Translations under genes and position numbers: made by a program
Assembly (NCBI GenBank): GCA_028288595.1
Contig: JAQBNK010000161.1
Span: forward strand, 1 to 54,476
Direction of reading: 5' to 3'
DNA from: Chitinophagaceae bacterium
GTDB lineage: Bacteria > Bacteroidota > Bacteroidia > Chitinophagales > Chitinophagaceae
Length of the DNA: 54,476 nt
Shown here: one piece after another, positions 52,163 through 54,476 of the stretch
Layout: each line of letters opens with the position of its first letter
Position numbering within the stretch: position 1 is the stretch's first letter
Notes under the pieces: generated by a model
The model's database searches: none
Seen by the model: only the letters and a program-made list of their open reading frames with translations
Told to the model about the DNA's origin: nothing

Positions 52163-53011
52163 TTGCAACGAATAGCCTGTTTCAACGGAAGTTTTATTGA
52201 AGAAGAAAAAGCAAACCTTCATGTTAGCGATCTCGCTATACAAAGAGGCTATGGAGTTTTTGATTTTTTTCGAACGGTTAACAATGTCCCGTTATTTATT
52301 GATGATTACCTCGAACGGTTTTATAATTCAGCCAGCGGCCTGCATTTAAATTTTACTTTGGACCAGGATGAGTTAAAAAATATTATTGATGAATTGATCG
52401 CACGAAATAATATTCCATCTTCCGGAATTCGGCTGATGCTTACCGGCGGATATAGCGAGGATTCCTATTCACACTTATCGCCTAACCTGGTAATTAGCCA
52501 ACAATCATTGCAAATGCCGGGTAATAAAATCTTTGAGGAGGGAATGCGCCTTATTACTCATGAGTATGTAAGAGAGCTGCCTGCGATAAAGAGCATTCAC
52601 TACATTATGGGTATTTGGTTACAACAGAAAATTAGAGCAGCAAATGCAAATGATGTGCTTTACTTTTTTAACAACAAGGTTTCAGAACTTCCTCGATCAA
52701 ACTTCTTTCTTGTAACGAAAGACAACGTTGTTATTACACCACATCAAAATATTCTTCCGGGGATTACAAGAAAAAAAGTCATGCAGCTTGCATCGGCACA
52801 ATTTCAAATGGCAGAGCAAACAATAACCTTACAAGATATCCGCGAAGCGAAAGAGGCTTTCGTTACCAGCACCACAAAAAGATTGCAGCCTGTTGTGCAG
52901 GTTGATGATATAATAATTGGTAATGGAGCAGCGGGAGAAGTAACGAAAAGATTATATGAACTGTTTATTGAAATGGAACATGCATTCATTAAAGCACATA
53001 CTAACCATTAA
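52163..53011 (+). CDS. Class IV (branched-chain/D-amino-acid type) aminotransferase
   Basis: A 282-residue PLP enzyme of fold type IV. The opening ACFNGSFIEEEKANLHVSDLAIQRGYGVFDFFRTVNNVPLF is a family hallmark; the PLP lysine is Lys143 (PAIKSIHYIMG) and the Glu175 of VSELPRSNFF follows. The family includes branched-chain and D-alanine aminotransferases and aminodeoxychorismate lyase, which cannot be separated by eye. The start appears to be TTG at 52163: in this frame a TAA lies two codons upstream, and the nearby ATG is in another frame. The 3' end overlaps the convergent folE gene by 11 bases. Confidence 0.83.
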   Translation: MQRIACFNGSFIEEEKANLHVSDLAIQRGYGVFDFFRTVNNVPLFIDDYLERFYNSASGLHLNFTLDQDELKNIIDELIARNNIPSSGIRLMLTGGYSEDSYSHLSPNLVISQQSLQMPGNKIFEEGMRLITHEYVRELPAIKSIHYIMGIWLQQKIRAANANDVLYFFNNKVSELPRSNFFLVTKDNVVITPHQNILPGITRKKVMQLASAQFQMAEQTITLQDIREAKEAFVTSTTKRLQPVVQVDDIIIGNGAAGEVTKRLYELFIEMEHAFIKAHTNH

Positions 53012-53678
53012 GTGCATCGTTGCTATTCAATAAGGATAAAAATTCTTTTTTAACACCCTCATCCTGGAAACGTCCCGAATAAGAAGCTGTTATCGTACTG
53101 CTGCTTGTATCTTTAATCCCTCTCGATGCTACACAAAGATGAACAGCATCAATAACCACCGCCACATCATCTGTACCGAGCGCTTCTTTTAATCCTTCCG
53201 CAATCTGGCCTGTGAGCCTTTCCTGAACCTGCGGCCGCTGTGCGTAATATTGAACGAGCCGGTTTAGTTTAGATAAACCTATAACCGTGCCGTTAGAAAT
53301 ATAAGCGATGTGAGCCTTTCCAACAATAGGCACAAAATGATGTTCGCAATTTGAGTATAGGGTAATGTCTTTTTCAATAAGCATTTCATTGTATTGGTAC
53401 TTATTTTCAAACAGGGCAATCCCGGGTTTATTCTTTGGATTTAACCCGCTAAAAATTTCCTTCACATACATTTTTGCAACTCTTGCAGGCGTGCCCTTTA
53501 AACTATCATCGGTTAGATCCAGGCCCAGGGCCTCCATGATCTCTTTAAAATGCCAGGTAATAGTTTTTATTTTTTCTTCGTCACTTTTTATAAAAGCATC
53601 GTTGCGAAGCGGAGTTTCTTTTGATGCGCTAAAATGTTCTGCACCGATTTCTTCGATACTCATTTCCAATGTTTCCAT
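53001..53678 (-). CDS. folE: GTP cyclohydrolase I (FolE)
   Basis: Makes 7,8-dihydroneopterin triphosphate from GTP, the first step of folate/pterin synthesis. The 225-residue protein has the family motifs GTPARVAKMYVKEIFSGL near 62, the zinc cysteine/histidine of TLYSNCEHHFVPIVGKAHIAYISNG near 106-130, and the LCVASRGIKDTSSSTITASYSG segment near 182. An N-terminal extension of about 30 residues is divergent. It is convergent with the aminotransferase. A pterin carbinolamine dehydratase gene lies elsewhere in the window at 33020, linking pterin functions loosely. Confidence 0.94.
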   Translation of the reverse strand: METLEMSIEEIGAEHFSASKETPLRNDAFIKSDEEKIKTITWHFKEIMEALGLDLTDDSLKGTPARVAKMYVKEIFSGLNPKNKPGIALFENKYQYNEMLIEKDITLYSNCEHHFVPIVGKAHIAYISNGTVIGLSKLNRLVQYYAQRPQVQERLTGQIAEGLKEALGTDDVAVVIDAVHLCVASRGIKDTSSSTITASYSGRFQDEGVKKEFLSLLNSNDALNG

Positions 53679-53709
53679 ATTCTTTTTTTCTCTTAGTATT
53701 TTTTTAGAA

Positions 53710-54372
53710 TTACTTCTGTTGAAGTCTTTTCATAACGTTCTCAACGATCCGGTCGCAATAAATAAGATTAAATTCAAAAATATCTTCAGGCGAATACATG
53801 TTGTGAATTTGATTGCGAAGCATAGTCTTTGCCCGGTTAAGACGAACCTTAACATTGCTTTCAGAAATATTCAAAGCTTCCGATGTTTCAGCAATTGACA
53901 TTTGGTTTAATTCACGCAAAGAAAAAACCACCCTGTACTCTTCTGGCAGCTGCTGCAAAGCATTCTCTATAACATGTCCCAATTCTTTATTTAAAAGGGT
54001 TTTATCAGCTGTTGAATGATTTTGCGTAAACATAGGCTTCACATTTTCTTGTAGATGATTTTCTGCAGAAAGTTCCAACCGGGAACTAAATTTTTGTTTT
54101 TTCTGATAACACTCATTGAGCATTATTTTAACCAGCCATGTTTTAAAGGACGACCGGTTTTCAAATTTGCCCAGGTTGGTATAGGCGCTTATATAAGTTT
54201 CCTGCATTACGTCTTCGGTATCAAAATGATTGAACCCGTAGCTTCTTCCCGTTTTAAACAGGGAACCATTGTAACGGCGTATGATTATCTCATACAAAGC
54301 AATTTCGCCGGATAAAATGTTTGAAATGATCTCCTGGTCAGTGTATTGCTCAAACTGTTTGATCTTACTCAT
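53710..54372 (-). CDS. Sigma-70 family RNA polymerase sigma factor (ECF type)
   Basis: A 220-residue sigma factor with regions 2 and 4 only. Region 2 has LYEIIIRRYNGSLFKTGRSYGFNHFDTEDVMQETYISAYTNL near 30-70; region 4 contains LPEEYRVVFSLRELNQMSIAETSEALNISESNVKVRLNRAKTMLRNQI near 135-185. A C-terminal tail follows (SPEDIFEFNLIYCDRIVENVMKRLQQK). The ATG at 54372 is preferred; its first bases overlap the stop of the upstream gene. ECF sigmas usually have a nearby anti-sigma factor, which may be the truncated gene upstream. Confidence 0.9.
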   Translation of the reverse strand: MSKIKQFEQYTDQEIISNILSGEIALYEIIIRRYNGSLFKTGRSYGFNHFDTEDVMQETYISAYTNLGKFENRSSFKTWLVKIMLNECYQKKQKFSSRLELSAENHLQENVKPMFTQNHSTADKTLLNKELGHVIENALQQLPEEYRVVFSLRELNQMSIAETSEALNISESNVKVRLNRAKTMLRNQIHNMYSPEDIFEFNLIYCDRIVENVMKRLQQK

Positions 54373-54476
54373 TTTCAACGGCTACTTTATGTTTTAGAAT
54401 CAGGCTTCCGCCAATAAAATTACCAACTATCATAAAAATAATTATTGCAGTCTTTAGCAGGAGCATGGATAAGCCA
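54365..54476 (-). CDS. C-terminal end of a small membrane protein (partial)
   Basis: The minus-strand frame gives 36 residues ending TAIIIFMIVGNFIGGSLIL-KHKVAVENE, one hydrophobic helix followed by a charged tail. The stop overlaps the sigma factor ATG (ATGAGTAA), so the two genes are translationally coupled. The 5' part may lie outside the window, or the ATG at about 54466 may start a short protein. It could be an anti-sigma or a membrane partner, but this is inference from position only. Confidence 0.45.
   Translation of the reverse strand, partial: GLSMLLLKTAIIIFMIVGNFIGGSLILKHKVAVENE

Noticed and set aside
53365-53898. A 177-codon plus-strand open frame across folE and the sigma factor gene
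   Set aside because: It runs antisense through two well-supported genes and shows no domain of its own.
1-54476. CRISPR arrays, tRNA or rRNA genes, insertion sequences and prophage genes
   Set aside because: I looked for repeat-spacer spacing, cloverleaf-like stretches and transposase motifs and saw none; a tRNAscan or Infernal run would confirm.

Overview
The window is a stretch of chromosome from a member of the Bacteroidota, most likely the Chitinophagaceae or a close relative. This rests on gene content and signals, not on a database search. Supporting points are the Bacteroidota-type promoter pattern (TTG, about 19 bases, TAnnTTTG, then a very short leader), a type IX secretion sorting domain, family-restricted proteins (DUF2480, IPExxxVDY, CtlX, small lipoproteins), N-acetylated arginine biosynthesis, a KDO/mannose sugar-nucleotide set and an AT-leaning composition. 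No tRNA, rRNA, CRISPR array, insertion sequence or phage gene was seen.

Layout. 1-3353: tail of an arginine operon (carbamoyltransferase end, argB, M20 deacetylase, argH). 3437-8733: envelope and housekeeping genes (YdcF-like protein, META-domain lipoprotein, phytase-like lipoprotein, AI-2E-family permease, DUF72 protein, a tiny membrane ORF). 8771-13225: a hybrid sensor kinase, a small lipoprotein, CorA and a DUF2480 protein. 13369-15468: a PpiD/SurA-type periplasmic chaperone. 15469-16015: a non-coding region rich in DnaA-box-like sequences with an AT-rich edge, read here as the likely chromosomal origin (oriC). 16016-21452: nadA, a small lipoprotein, mnmG, a CAP-domain protein whose two ends each carry a parS-like site, ybeY and feoA. 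21460-27344: nadD, chrA-like transporter, a 2-oxoglutarate oxygenase, a free-standing type IX sorting domain, a 45-residue ORF and recQ.

27537-31298: kdsD and manC, each with a promoter almost on top of its start codon, then a decayed response regulator and a FabH-like synthase. 31347-35429: PAP2 phosphatase, then a minus-strand cluster of CtlX, pterin dehydratase, an IPExxxVDY protein and an M28 peptidase interrupted by one in-frame TAG. 35564-41765: feoB, a Ser/Thr kinase, a beta-lactamase-fold hydrolase and a GAF histidine kinase. 41866-50594: a large MG2/plug-type surface protein, then a tripartite RND efflux operon (adaptor, pump, TolC) with kdsB at its end. 50636-54476: a beta-CASP nuclease, class IV aminotransferase, folE, an ECF-type sigma factor and the end of a membrane protein.

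How the genes fit together. The most informative theme is chromosome replication and segregation: the DnaA-box cluster, mnmG (origin-proximal in many bacteria) and two parS-like sites lie within about 5.3 kb. NAD synthesis (nadA, nadD) and ferrous iron uptake (feoA, feoB) are each split across the window. KdsD and KdsB are two steps of the KDO branch of lipopolysaccharide synthesis. Gene packing is tight: two convergent pairs share the same four-base CTAA stop overlap, and several genes start at TTG or GTG. The oriC/parS assignment is inference from sequence motifs; skew and marker-frequency data would decide it.
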